From Scybalosoma faecavium (GTDB lineage: Bacteria; Bacillota; Clostridia; Christensenellales; Christensenellaceae), in assembly GCA_018716135.1 (NCBI GenBank), contig DVKG01000012.1, positions 248,001 to 312,000 of the forward strand: a stretch of DNA of 64,000 bases, in the 5' to 3' direction. Made by a program: the position numbers and the translations under genes. The first letter of the stretch is position 1, and every line of letters starts with the position of its first letter. Below the pieces are notes generated by a model. The model was given only the letters and a program-made list of their open reading frames with translations, searched no databases and was not told where the DNA came from. Shown piece by piece: positions 1 to 7,768 of the stretch.

Positions 1-271
1 CTCTGTAAATCGGGATAACCTCAGAAAATTCCACAGTTTCCCGCATCTTCGCCTCTCCCAAGCAGCGCGCACACACACCTGCGATATGAGCATCCAAGCT
101 GCCGCTCAGGGAAATCGAATTACGCTCTACAATATATACAAATTCTGCTTTAACGTCAGTGATTTTAAAATCAAGCGGAAAATCAGGTACGGGAGTAAAC
201 TCCAATTCTGCTTTCTGCTCTAATCCAAGAGGCACATCCGTTATATCAATCGACAATTTAGAAACAGTCAT
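1..271 (-). CDS. DUF177 (YceD-like) protein, C-terminus beyond window
   Basis: The first 90 residues are visible and the rest runs off the left edge. A C-x2-C pair (C67, C70, in CARCLGE) is the hallmark of the DUF177/YceD family, whose gene usually sits directly before rpmF (ribosomal protein L32) and plsX; those would lie just outside the window. In other bacteria the family is linked to rRNA/ribosome biogenesis or to expression of L32 and fatty acid genes; the exact role is not settled. The ATG at 271 follows AGGAGG by six bases. It lies downstream of pta-ackA but has its own strong promoter at 303-331. The family call rests on the cysteine motif, length so far and position after ackA. Confidence 0.75.
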   Translation of the reverse strand, partial: MTVSKLSIDITDVPLGLEQKAELEFTPVPDFPLDFKITDVKAEFVYIVERNSISLSGSLDAHIAGVCARCLGEAKMRETVEFSEVIPIYR

Positions 272-302
272 ACGAAACCTCCTGACGCTAACAATCCTTT
301 GT

Positions 303-331
303 ATTATACTTTTTAATCGTTAAAAAGTCAA
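303..331 (-). promoter_or_regulatory. Sigma-A-type promoter of the DUF177 gene
   Basis: On the minus strand TTGACT is followed after 17 bp by TATAAT, in the ackA-DUF177 gap. The stretch is AT-rich, and its spacer holds a TTTTTAA/TTAAAAA inverted repeat. Confidence 0.7.
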
Positions 332-341
332 GCCCTGCAGC

Positions 342-1541
342 TTACTTTGTTACAAGCTCAAATGTCTGTTTAGCAATCATCATCTCTTCGTCAGTAGCGA
401 TTACTAAAACCTTGACCTTAGAGCCTTCGGGCGATACAATCTTATCTTCGCCTCTCATATCGTTGAGCTTCTCATCAATCTCGATACCCATGAAGTCAAG
501 ACCTTCTACGCACGCCAAACGAGTAGCGATATCGTTCTCACCGATGCCGCCTGCGAATACGACTGCATCTACGCCGCCCATAGCCGCCGCATATGAGCCT
601 ATGTACTTCTTAACACGGTATGTGAATATGTCGAGAGCCAATTGAGCGCGCTCGTTGCCTTTAGCTGCCTCCGCCTCTACATCGCGGAAATCGCTGCTTA
701 CGCCGGAGATACCCAGAACGCCGCACTTTTTGTTGAGATAATCTATAGCTTCATCTGCTGTGCAATTCTTTTTGCTCATGAGGAAGGGCAGAACAGCTGT
801 ATCCAGATCGCCGGCGCGTGTACCCATCTCCAGACCTGCCAGAGGAGTGAAGCCCATGGACGTGTCTACGCACTCGCCGTTCTTTACAGCAGCTACAGAA
901 GCGCCGTTGCCGAGGTGGCATGTCACGATCTTCAGATCTTTTATATCCTTACCGAGCATCTCAGCAGCCTTGTGTGAAATATAGTCGTGAGATGTGCCGT
1001 GGAAACCATAGCGGCGAATCTTATATGCTTCATAATCCTCATAGTTGATTGCATACATATAAGCCTTAGGCGGCATTGTCTGATGGAAAGCAGTATCAAA
1101 GACAGCTACCATGGGGGTATTCGGCATAAGAGCCTTGCAAGCGTTGATACCTGTGATGTTAGCAGGGTTGTGCAGCGGAGCAAATTCTATGAACTCTGCA
1201 ATACCTGCGAGAGTCTTATCGTCAATCAGAGCGGGCGCGGAGAATGTCTCGCCGCCGTGTACTACGCGGTGACCTACTGCCTTGATGTCGTTCATATCGC
1301 TGACGACGCCATGATCCTTATCTGTCAGAGCGTTAAGAACGAGACCGATAGCAACTTCATGATCCTTCATGGGCTGCTCGATAACTACTTTGTCTTTACC
1401 CGCCGGTCTATGAGTCAGGACAGAACCTTCAATACCAATTTTTTCTACCAGACCTTTTGCTTTTACAAACTTCTCATCCATATCAATAAGCTGATATTTG
1501 AGAGAAGAGCTGCCTGCGTTTATTACTAATACGTCGTTCAT
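342..1541 (-). CDS. ackA: Acetate kinase
   Basis: Catalyses acetyl phosphate + ADP to acetate + ATP in the cytoplasm, the energy-yielding last step of acetate fermentation. The 399-residue length is normal for the family. Visible ASKHA-fold motifs: NAGSSSLK at 8-15, HRVVHGG at 91-97 (catalytic Arg region), catalytic Asp in FDTAFH (D149), RRYGFHGTSH at 176-185, GNGASV, and the nucleotide-binding GGIGEN at 331-336. It lies 30 bp after pta on the same strand, so the two make one operon, from the promoter before pta. A separate promoter for the next gene follows at once. Identification is secure. Confidence 0.97.
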   Translation of the reverse strand: MNDVLVINAGSSSLKYQLIDMDEKFVKAKGLVEKIGIEGSVLTHRPAGKDKVVIEQPMKDHEVAIGLVLNALTDKDHGVVSDMNDIKAVGHRVVHGGETFSAPALIDDKTLAGIAEFIEFAPLHNPANITGINACKALMPNTPMVAVFDTAFHQTMPPKAYMYAINYEDYEAYKIRRYGFHGTSHDYISHKAAEMLGKDIKDLKIVTCHLGNGASVAAVKNGECVDTSMGFTPLAGLEMGTRAGDLDTAVLPFLMSKKNCTADEAIDYLNKKCGVLGISGVSSDFRDVEAEAAKGNERAQLALDIFTYRVKKYIGSYAAAMGGVDAVVFAGGIGENDIATRLACVEGLDFMGIEIDEKLNDMRGEDKIVSPEGSKVKVLVIATDEEMMIAKQTFELVTK

Positions 1542-1571
1542 TTCTTGTATCCCTCCAGTAATGTCTGTTTT

Positions 1572-2576
1572 TTAGTTTGCCTTAGCTGCCTGCGCCTGAA
1601 CGGCTGTAACAGCTACTACGTTGACTACGTCGCTTACGCTGCATCCGCGGGAAAGGTCGTTGACCGGCTTAGCCAGACCCTGGCAGATCGGGCCGATAGC
1701 CTCTGCGCCGGCGAGACGCTGCACGAGCTTGTATCCGATGTTTCCTGCCTGGATATCGGGGAAGATAAGTACGTTAGCGTGACCTGCGACGGTGCTGCCG
1801 GGGCTCTTGAGCTGACCTACAGCCTCGATGAGCGCTGCATCAGCCTGAAGCTCGCCGTCAGACTCAAGCTGAGGCGCCTGCTCCTTGAGCAGCTTGGAAG
1901 CTTCCTGTACTTTGTCTACGAACTCGTGCTTTGCACTTCCCTTCGTGGAGAAAGAAAGCATAGCAACCTTCGGAGCGTCTATACCTGCCAGATCTTTAGC
2001 CGTATCCGCCGAAGCCATTGCTATAGCCGCCAGCTCCTGAGCGTTGGGGTTGATTGTAATCGCGCAGTCTGCGAATACGAATTTGCCGTTAACACCGAGG
2101 TCGCAGTTCGGAACTTCCATGAGGAAGCTGCCGGAGACCGTGGGGATGCCGGGTTTTGTCTTGATTATCTGAAGCGCAGGACGGATAGTGTTGCCTGTGG
2201 AGTTTATCGCACCTGCTACCATGCCGTCAGCTTCATCCTTGTATACCATCATCGTAGCGTAGAAGAGAGGATCTTTCATTGTCTCTCTCGCCTGTTCGAT
2301 GCTGATTCCTTTTTTCTTTCTCATTTTGCAGAATGTAGCTGCGTAATCTTCAAAATTATCCGCCTTTACGGGGTCTATCATATCAATGCCCGTGAGGTCC
2401 TTACCTGCTGCGACTTTCTTAATCTCTTCCGGATCGCCGATGAGAGTGACCTTAGCGATGCCCTCCTTAGTGATTATAGTCGCGCCTTCTATCGTGCGCG
2501 GCTCTGTCCCCTCGGGTAAAACAATGTGCATCTTCTGAGCCTTTGCCTTAGCAAGTATGGAATCCATTAGTGCCAT
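1572..2576 (-). CDS. pta: Phosphate acetyltransferase
   Basis: Converts acetyl-CoA and phosphate to acetyl phosphate and CoA, feeding acetate kinase. The 334-residue form without the N-terminal DRTGG/P-loop region is the short type usual in Bacillota. The PTA/PTB-domain stretches VLPEGTEPRTIEGA near the N-terminus and MVAGAINSTGNTIRPALQIIKT in the middle are clear, though the latter is quoted here only in part by its family match. I place the start at the ATG at 2576 (MALMDSILAKAK), which has GAAGGA upstream; a longer reading to 2639 would begin inside the promoter region. First gene of pta-ackA, divergent from tmcAL. Its promoter (2639-2667) overlaps a perfect inverted repeat. Confidence 0.95.
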   Translation of the reverse strand: MALMDSILAKAKAQKMHIVLPEGTEPRTIEGATIITKEGIAKVTLIGDPEEIKKVAAGKDLTGIDMIDPVKADNFEDYAATFCKMRKKKGISIEQARETMKDPLFYATMMVYKDEADGMVAGAINSTGNTIRPALQIIKTKPGIPTVSGSFLMEVPNCDLGVNGKFVFADCAITINPNAQELAAIAMASADTAKDLAGIDAPKVAMLSFSTKGSAKHEFVDKVQEASKLLKEQAPQLESDGELQADAALIEAVGQLKSPGSTVAGHANVLIFPDIQAGNIGYKLVQRLAGAEAIGPICQGLAKPVNDLSRGCSVSDVVNVVAVTAVQAQAAKAN

Positions 2577-2638
2577 CTGTTCTTTTCCTTCTTTCTTTGA
2601 ATCTTTATATTTTCGAACTATATCGAAGTATTTTTTCA

Positions 2639-2667
2639 ATTCTACTCAATAAAAAGAGCAGAATCAA
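2639..2667 (-). promoter_or_regulatory. pta-ackA promoter
   Basis: On the minus strand TTGATT, 17 bp, TAGAAT, about 60 bases before the pta ATG. The -35 hexamer overlaps the left arm of the inverted repeat at 2658-2678. Confidence 0.55.
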
Positions 2668-2678
2668 AAAAATTCTGC
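2658..2678. promoter_or_regulatory. Perfect 7-bp inverted repeat over the pta -35 region (possible operator)
   Basis: GCAGAAT, seven bases, ATTCTGC. It sits between the divergent pta and tmcAL promoters and covers the pta -35 hexamer, as an operator would. It could also form an RNA hairpin in a read-through transcript. The binding factor is unknown. Confidence 0.4.
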
Positions 2679-2689
2679 ACGCCAAAAGA

Positions 2690-2718
2690 TTGATAATACT
2701 CGGCGCCGATGCTAATAT
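2690..2718 (+). promoter_or_regulatory. tmcAL promoter
   Basis: TTGATA, 17 bp, TAATAT on the plus strand, giving a leader of about 30 bases before the chosen tmcAL start. The -10 matches the consensus at four of six positions. Confidence 0.45.
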
Positions 2719-2753
2719 TATACATGAAAAAAATGCGTTTGAAAAGGAGTTTT

Positions 2754-3920
2754 ATGTATTTTTCCGGCATAATTGCAGAATATAACCCTCTTCACAAGGG
2801 TCACGCGCATCATATCGCGCTTACAAAGCAGAATACCAAATCAGAATATACAGTAATTGTAATGAGCGGCAATTTCACACAGCGGGGCGAGCCGGCCATA
2901 TTCGACAAGTGGGCCAGAACGCGGATGGCGCTCTCAGCCGGAGCGGACATGGTGCTCGAATTGCCCGTGAGCTACGCTCTGGGAAGCGCGGAAAGATTCG
3001 CACACGGCGCTGTTAAAATTATGGACTCCATAGGAATCTCGAGCTTATGCTTCGGCAGTGAAACGGCAAATCTCCAAAAGCTGAGCCTTGTCGCCGAGCT
3101 TCTGGCGGAGGAGCCTGAGCAATATCGAACGGCTTTGCGAAAAGAGCTGAACAAGGGAATCTCCTTCCCCGCAGCGCGCGAGGCCGCAGTATCATCGCTG
3201 TTAGGAGAAAACGCCGGCGTACTCAGCTCCCCTAACGACATACTGGGGATAGAATACATCAAGGCGATAAAGAGGCTGAAAAGCTGCATTCGCCCTGTGC
3301 CCGTACTCAGAGAAGGCTCCGGATATAACGACGCCTCTATGAGCGAGCTGCCCAGCGCACTCGCAATACGCACTGCACTCAGACGCGGCGACAAAACCGC
3401 ATATTCCGCTCTTCCGATCAGCTCTCAAATCTGGTGCGCCCAGCCTGTATTTCCGGAGGACATGACTCAGCTTCTGCTCTACGCTCTTCGTACACGCACG
3501 CCTCAGCAGCTTGCAAAAATATACGGAGTTTCGGAGGGCATGGAGTTCAAGCTGGCGCGCGAATGCAAAAAATGCCGCAGCTATGACGAATTGCTGTCAG
3601 CGCTTAAATCCAAGCGCTATACTCTCACTAAAATAAAGAGAATGCTCGCATGTGTATTACTGAACATAACGGACGAGCTTACAACTGAAATTGATTCCGA
3701 AGGGCTTTATGCCCGCGTGTTGGGGATACGGAAAACTGCCAAGCCCCTCCTGAGTCATATCTCAAAAACGTCGAGCATACCTGTTGTAACTCAGCCGAAC
3801 AGCAAGGCTCTCTCAGCCTCTCTCGCTCTCGACATACGTGCATCAGATGTTTACTCCCTCTTTGGCGGAATATCGCGCGCCGCTCGTGATTTCACAGAAG
3901 GGCTTATCATATCAGATTAA
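2754..3920 (+). CDS. tmcAL: tRNA(Met) cytidine acetate ligase
   Basis: TmcAL (YlbM family) makes N4-acetylcytidine at the wobble base of elongator tRNA-Met, activating free acetate with ATP to acetyl-AMP. The 388-residue protein opens with GIIAEYNPLHKGH; H14-K-G-H17 is the nucleotidyltransferase HxGH motif, followed by the SGNFTQRGEP block typical of the family. I chose the ATG at 2754 because AAAAGGAG lies just upstream; in-frame ATGs further 5' have no ribosome site and one falls near the predicted transcription start. The gene is divergent from pta-ackA, which produces acetate, an arrangement that fits its substrate. The identification is firm; any functional link to the neighbours is inference. 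Confidence 0.93.
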   Translation: MYFSGIIAEYNPLHKGHAHHIALTKQNTKSEYTVIVMSGNFTQRGEPAIFDKWARTRMALSAGADMVLELPVSYALGSAERFAHGAVKIMDSIGISSLCFGSETANLQKLSLVAELLAEEPEQYRTALRKELNKGISFPAAREAAVSSLLGENAGVLSSPNDILGIEYIKAIKRLKSCIRPVPVLREGSGYNDASMSELPSALAIRTALRRGDKTAYSALPISSQIWCAQPVFPEDMTQLLLYALRTRTPQQLAKIYGVSEGMEFKLARECKKCRSYDELLSALKSKRYTLTKIKRMLACVLLNITDELTTEIDSEGLYARVLGIRKTAKPLLSHISKTSSIPVVTQPNSKALSASLALDIRASDVYSLFGGISRAARDFTEGLIISD

Positions 3921-3990
3921 AATAATCAGCAAGTCTCACATCGCCCCCGCATATATATAATCAGCAGTGTATTTAAAGGGAGGTGAGCAA

Positions 3991-4137
3991 ATGAGATTCA
4001 GGCAGGACTGCCGATTCGGGCTTTGCCTTATCGCAGCAGGGCTTCTTATAACACTTATCAGTCTGCCCTTTTGGCTTACTTCCGCAATTATAGGTCTTGC
4101 GCTCATAACCGCCGGCGTGATAATCTGCCGTTTGTAG
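3991..4137 (+). CDS. 48-residue membrane protein upstream of the SpoVM-like gene
   Basis: A short reading frame with an excellent ribosome site (GGGAGGTGA, four bases before ATG). After a charged start (MRFRQDCRFG) nearly all of it is hydrophobic: about residues 10-24, a Pro-Phe-Trp break, then about 28-46, so one long or two short membrane segments. I do not recognise a named family. It lies 34 bp before the SpoVM-like gene on the same strand and shares the terminator at 4271-4306, so the two probably form a small sporulation operon. The function is unknown; a role at the forespore membrane is inference from position only. Confidence 0.6.
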   Translation: MRFRQDCRFGLCLIAAGLLITLISLPFWLTSAIIGLALITAGVIICRL

Positions 4138-4171
4138 CTTCAGCAGCATTTAAAAGCGAGGTGAATATATA

Positions 4172-4246
4172 ATGAAGTTGGTCTGCGTACGTCCTCCGAA
4201 GATTCTCCGCGGAATTTTAAAGGCGCTTGTAGTAAAGAAAAACTGA
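4172..4246 (+). CDS. spoVM: SpoVM-like spore coat/cortex morphogenetic peptide
   Basis: A 24-residue frame, MKLVCVRPPKILRGILKALV and four more residues. It aligns end to end with the 26-residue SpoVM of Bacillus subtilis: MK, four hydrophobic or small residues, a basic residue, Pro at position 9, Lys, two hydrophobics, an R/G pair, Ile, a basic residue and Ala. SpoVM is an amphipathic helix that recognises the curved outer forespore membrane and anchors SpoIVA. A ribosome site (GAGGTGA) lies eight bases upstream. In B. subtilis the gene follows thiN; here thiN is 7 kb away and followed by ahpC, so the gene has moved. The assignment is by eye and the peptide is short, but residue pattern, length, ribosome site and genome type agree. 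Confidence 0.8.
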   Translation: MKLVCVRPPKILRGILKALVVKKN

Positions 4247-4270
4247 TATGTGCCGAAAGCTTTTTTAACT

Positions 4271-4306
4271 AAAAAAGGTCTGCCTCTATGGACAGACCTC
4301 ATTTTT
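4271..4306. terminator. Bidirectional terminator between spoVM-like and putP
   Basis: AGGTCTG (4276-4282) pairs with CAGACCT (4293-4299). An A-run lies to the left (T-run for minus transcripts) and ATTTTTATT to the right. It can serve both convergent units. Confidence 0.8.
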
Positions 4307-4307
4307 A

Positions 4308-5786
4308 TTACTCAGATTTAATAGCATTTTCAAACATAGCTTCAACCTCAGCAGAAGGCTTCTTGTCTATGAGAGAAACTATTATGCACGCGAGCAGACC
4401 CATGATAAATCCGGGTACGATTTCATATATTCCCGTGGGAGCGGTCAGCCAGAGCAGCCATATTATATCTACCAAACCGCCTACTATTATCCCCGCGAGG
4501 GCTCCCTTGTACGTAAGACGCTTCCAATACACGGAAAGGACAATTACAGGTCCGAAAGCAGAGCCAAAGCCCGCCCATGCGTTGCCTACCAAGTCCATTA
4601 TGGATCCGCTGCCCGGGATTATCGAGATTATAAACGCCGCTACGGAAATGATAACGACGAACAATCTTCCAACCCACAGCATCTCCTTGTCAGATGCGTT
4701 CTTTTTAAAAACAGGCTTATAAATATCGCTCGTGAACGCCGAGGACGCCACCAAGAGCTGAGAGTCCGCCGTGCTCATGCTGGCTGCGAGAATAGCGGAG
4801 AGCACAACACCTGCGAGGAAGCCGGGGAGCGTGCTGTCTACCATCTTGATAAACACAGTCTCCTGATTGCCTTCCAACAGCTCGGGCAGAACGATTCGGC
4901 CTACAATGCCTATCAGACATGCCATGGCCAGCGTGATAACTACCCAGCCTGTAGCAATTCTGCGCGACTGCTTTATCATCTTGGGTTCTTTTATAGACAT
5001 ATAGCGAACCAGAATATGAGGCATGCCGGTGTATCCCAATCCCCAGCCAAGACCTGTAATTATCGTAGAAATGCTCGTCCAGTCCGCTTTTCCTGTCGGA
5101 AGGAAGTTGAAATAGTTCGGGTCGTCAGCAGCGACACCTGCAAAAGAAACATCCTTGACAGCAATTACAATTATCGGAACCGCCAGCATAGCTACGAGCA
5201 TGAGCAGCGCCTGGAAGAAGTCTGTCCAGCATACGGCCTTGTAGCCTCCTGTAAACGTATAAAGCATTACGATAATACCGAAAATCAATTTCGCTATCAG
5301 CGGGTCGATACCCAAAACAGACGAAAAAAGATCTCCGCCTGCTTTGTAGCCCGACGCAACGTAAACCGTAAAGCAAACAAAGAAAATAACGGCGCATACG
5401 ATCTGAAGCGTCAGACTGCTCTGCATAAATCTATTTTTGAGATACTGCGGTACCGTTATAGAGTCATTCGCCGCCTGAGACATTTTTCTGAGTCTTCCCG
5501 CTATGAGAAGCCATGTCAGATAGCTGCCTATCGCTATGCCTATCGCTATCCACAACTGACCAAAGCCCGCAAGCAATATAGATCCGGGCAGCCCCATCAG
5601 CAGCCAGCCGCTCATATCGGAAGCCTGAGCAGAAAGTCCCGTAACCCACGGTCCCATTCCTCTTCCGCCCAGAAAGTACTCCTTCTCACTGGAGCCGATT
5701 TTCGCATCCTTTTTATAAAAGTACTGACCTATCGCCAGCAATACTAGGAAATAAAGGATAAAGGCAATTAATTCGCCTACGTTCAT
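4308..5786 (-). CDS. putP: Sodium/proline symporter
   Basis: A 492-residue member of the sodium:solute symporter family, with about 13 hydrophobic segments. Features of PutP are clear: the GGRGMGPWVTGLSAQASDMS stretch near residues 40-60 that contributes to the sodium site, the ASGYKAGGDLF region, and the GWGLGYTGMPHILVRYMSI block. It imports proline with Na+ for nutrition, osmoprotection or Stickland-type fermentation. It is monocistronic between a terminator on its 3' side and the ABC operon terminator upstream, with AGGAGG just before the ATG. A TACAAT with an upstream TG (extended -10) at 5826-5834 is a possible promoter. Confidence 0.9.
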   Translation of the reverse strand: MNVGELIAFILYFLVLLAIGQYFYKKDAKIGSSEKEYFLGGRGMGPWVTGLSAQASDMSGWLLMGLPGSILLAGFGQLWIAIGIAIGSYLTWLLIAGRLRKMSQAANDSITVPQYLKNRFMQSSLTLQIVCAVIFFVCFTVYVASGYKAGGDLFSSVLGIDPLIAKLIFGIIVMLYTFTGGYKAVCWTDFFQALLMLVAMLAVPIIVIAVKDVSFAGVAADDPNYFNFLPTGKADWTSISTIITGLGWGLGYTGMPHILVRYMSIKEPKMIKQSRRIATGWVVITLAMACLIGIVGRIVLPELLEGNQETVFIKMVDSTLPGFLAGVVLSAILAASMSTADSQLLVASSAFTSDIYKPVFKKNASDKEMLWVGRLFVVIISVAAFIISIIPGSGSIMDLVGNAWAGFGSAFGPVIVLSVYWKRLTYKGALAGIIVGGLVDIIWLLWLTAPTGIYEIVPGFIMGLLACIIVSLIDKKPSAEVEAMFENAIKSE

Positions 5787-5901
5787 AAATACCTCCTAAA
5801 TAAAAATTAGTAAAATATCCATATAATTGTAACACAAATTTTACACAATTAACAGTATATTCGCATAAATTCAGGAGTTTTTTGTTTTTATAGGTTTTTA
5901 C

Positions 5902-5940
5902 AAAAAAATCGAGGCGCAAGTCAACACTCGGCCTCGATTT
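5902..5940 (-). terminator. Terminator of the ABC importer operon
   Basis: AAATCGAGGC (5906-5915) and GCCTCGATTT (5931-5940) form a 10-bp stem; on the minus strand the stem is followed by a T-run. Confidence 0.8.
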
Positions 5941-5967
5941 ATACTTCATATGCAGATGTTATTTATT

Positions 5968-6762
5968 CTACGAGAGCAACGCACGGTCATTAGCAAACTC
6001 CGTGCCGCTGGATTTAGAAAATGCTTTGAGCAGATCTTCTACAGTCAGCTTTTTCTTCTCTTCTCCGCTTATATCTATTATTATCCTGCCGTTGTTCATC
6101 ATTATGAGCCTATTGCCGTATTTAATAGCGTCCCTCATGTTGTGCGTGACCATCATAGCAGTTAAATGACCTTCATCTATAAACTTCTGAGACAAGGCCA
6201 AAACCGTAGCCGCCGTCTTAGGATCCAGCGCCGCAGTGTGCTCGTCGAGAAGAAGCAGCTTCGGCTTTTTCATCACTGCCATAAGCAGCGTGAGAGCCTG
6301 CCTCTGACCGCCGGAGAGCAAGCCGACTTTCGTAGAAAGCCTCTCTTCCAATCCCAGCTCCAGCTCTTTCAGCATCTCTCTGAATTGCTGTCTCTCTTTA
6401 GACGAAATAGCCCATCTCAGCCCTCGGAACTGACCTCTTCGGCTGGCGAGCGCCATGTTCTCTTCTATCCACATATCAGCGGCCGTTCCCATCATCGGAT
6501 CCTGGAACACGCGGCCAAGATATTTCGCCCGCTTATGCTCCGGGAGGCGCGTCACATCTATTCCGTCTATTTTTATCGTACCGCTGTCCACGGGATAAAC
6601 GCCGGCGACAGAATTCAGCATGGTAGATTTGCCGGCGCCGTTTCCGCCTATTACGGTTACAAAGTCTCCATCCTGCAGCACAAGATTCAAATCGTTGAGC
6701 GCTTTTTTCTCGTTTATAGTGCCGGCGTTGAAAGTTTTGTATACATTCTTTATCTCAAGCAT
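5968..6762 (-). CDS. ABC importer ATP-binding protein (TrpX-type system)
   Basis: A 264-residue ABC ATPase: Walker A GGNGAGKS at 39-46, Q-loop Q87, signature LSGGQ at 149-153, Walker B ending in D173-E174, and switch His207. It energises the permease encoded 13 bp upstream and receives substrate from the lipoprotein encoded before that. Families with an ABC_sub_bind (PF04392) lipoprotein include tryptophan and tyrosine importers, so an amino-acid or related aromatic substrate is plausible but not shown here. It is the last gene of a three-gene operon, closed by the terminator at 5902-5940. Confidence 0.85.
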   Translation of the reverse strand: MLEIKNVYKTFNAGTINEKKALNDLNLVLQDGDFVTVIGGNGAGKSTMLNSVAGVYPVDSGTIKIDGIDVTRLPEHKRAKYLGRVFQDPMMGTAADMWIEENMALASRRGQFRGLRWAISSKERQQFREMLKELELGLEERLSTKVGLLSGGQRQALTLLMAVMKKPKLLLLDEHTAALDPKTAATVLALSQKFIDEGHLTAMMVTHNMRDAIKYGNRLIMMNNGRIIIDISGEEKKKLTVEDLLKAFSKSSGTEFANDRALLS

Positions 6763-6775
6763 ATCTCTGGCTCCT

Positions 6776-7666
6776 TCACACTCGTTTTGCGGTCTTTTGC
6801 GCTATCTTGCTCTTCCAATAAGGCACTCCCAGGAAAAGCGCAACCACAAGCGCAGAGAAGAGCTTCAGATCATTCGCGTTCATACCCAGGCGCAATACAA
6901 TAGTTATTACGATGTAATAGATAATTCCGCCGAAAACAGCCGCAAGCAGCCTCAAGGCAAAGTTCCTGAATATTTTGCTGAATATCACCTCGCCGATTAT
7001 AACAGCTGCCAAGCCGATTACGATAGCGCCTCTGCCCATATTTATATCTGCAAAGCCCTGATACTGAGCCAACAAAGCGCCCGCAAGAGAGACTATTCCG
7101 TTGGATATAACCAAACCGATTATTTTATTTGTCGAAGTAGAGATTCCGTTAGCACGAGCCATTGACTGATTGCAGCCCGTCGCTCTGAGCGCATGTCCCC
7201 TCTCCGTGCCAAAAAACCAATACAGCGCTGCGATTATCACTATTGCAAAAATCGCTCCCACGATTATAGCCTGCGGAACATTCCTCAACGAGAGCATAAC
7301 GTCGTATTTTTCTACAGAGAGCGGCTGGTTCGCTTTGCCGCTCAGTATTCTCAAATTCACCGAATACAGAGCCAGCTGAGTCAGAATACCTGCCAAGATA
7401 GGAGGAATCCCAAACATCGTGTGGAAAACTCCCGTGACTGCGCCGGCCAGACAGCCTGCCAAAAATGCGCACAGCACAGCGATATATACATTCATGCCCG
7501 CCGTCATACAAACGACCAGCACAGCGCCGCCCGTCGCGAAGCTGCCGTCTACCGTAAGGTCGGCTAAATCCAGAATCTTATATGTCAGATATACTCCGAC
7601 CGCCATAAGACCCCATATTATTCCCTGAGCTACAGCCCCGGGCAGTGAGTTCAAAAATGCCAACAT
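6776..7666 (-). CDS. ABC importer permease (TrpX-type system)
   Basis: A 296-residue integral membrane protein of the branched-chain amino acid/ribose permease fold (BPD_transp_2), with about eight or nine hydrophobic segments. The cytoplasmic loop with GHALRATGCNQSMARANGI, near residues 155-173, is the EAA-like coupling segment that contacts the ATPase. It forms the membrane channel of the importer and lies between the substrate-binding lipoprotein and the ATPase. About 100 bp separate it from the lipoprotein gene, a gap that holds a hairpin at 7724-7747 likely to lower expression of permease and ATPase relative to the binding protein. Confidence 0.85.
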   Translation of the reverse strand: MLAFLNSLPGAVAQGIIWGLMAVGVYLTYKILDLADLTVDGSFATGGAVLVVCMTAGMNVYIAVLCAFLAGCLAGAVTGVFHTMFGIPPILAGILTQLALYSVNLRILSGKANQPLSVEKYDVMLSLRNVPQAIIVGAIFAIVIIAALYWFFGTERGHALRATGCNQSMARANGISTSTNKIIGLVISNGIVSLAGALLAQYQGFADINMGRGAIVIGLAAVIIGEVIFSKIFRNFALRLLAAVFGGIIYYIVITIVLRLGMNANDLKLFSALVVALFLGVPYWKSKIAQKTAKRV

Positions 7667-7723
7667 AAGTTATAAGTCCCTCTCTGATTTTCAAAATTTA
7701 TTCTTAACAAAATAAAGAGAATA

Positions 7724-7747
7724 AGCGATAAGAAAAACCTTACCGCT
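7724..7747 (-). terminator. Intercistronic hairpin between binding protein and permease genes
   Basis: AGCGATAAG and CTTACCGCT form a 9-bp stem in the minus-strand RNA with one G-U pair and a six-base loop. No real T-run follows. It is more likely a partial terminator or mRNA-stabilising hairpin after the binding-protein gene. Confidence 0.45.
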
Positions 7748-7768
7748 CATTCAATAGCTTTTTATTGA

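Noticed and set aside
1545..2519. Long plus-strand reading frame of 324 codons
   Set aside because: Exact antisense shadow of pta; residue composition (Cys, Tyr, Arg rich) and lack of a ribosome site are those of a shadow.
3950..3960. CATATATATAA as a sporulation sigma (-10 of sigma-E or sigma-K) before the SpoVM-like operon
   Set aside because: Only partial match to either -10 and no convincing -35; any AT-rich stretch could give it.
5016..5747. Plus-strand frame of 243 codons within putP
   Set aside because: Arginine-rich antisense shadow of putP.
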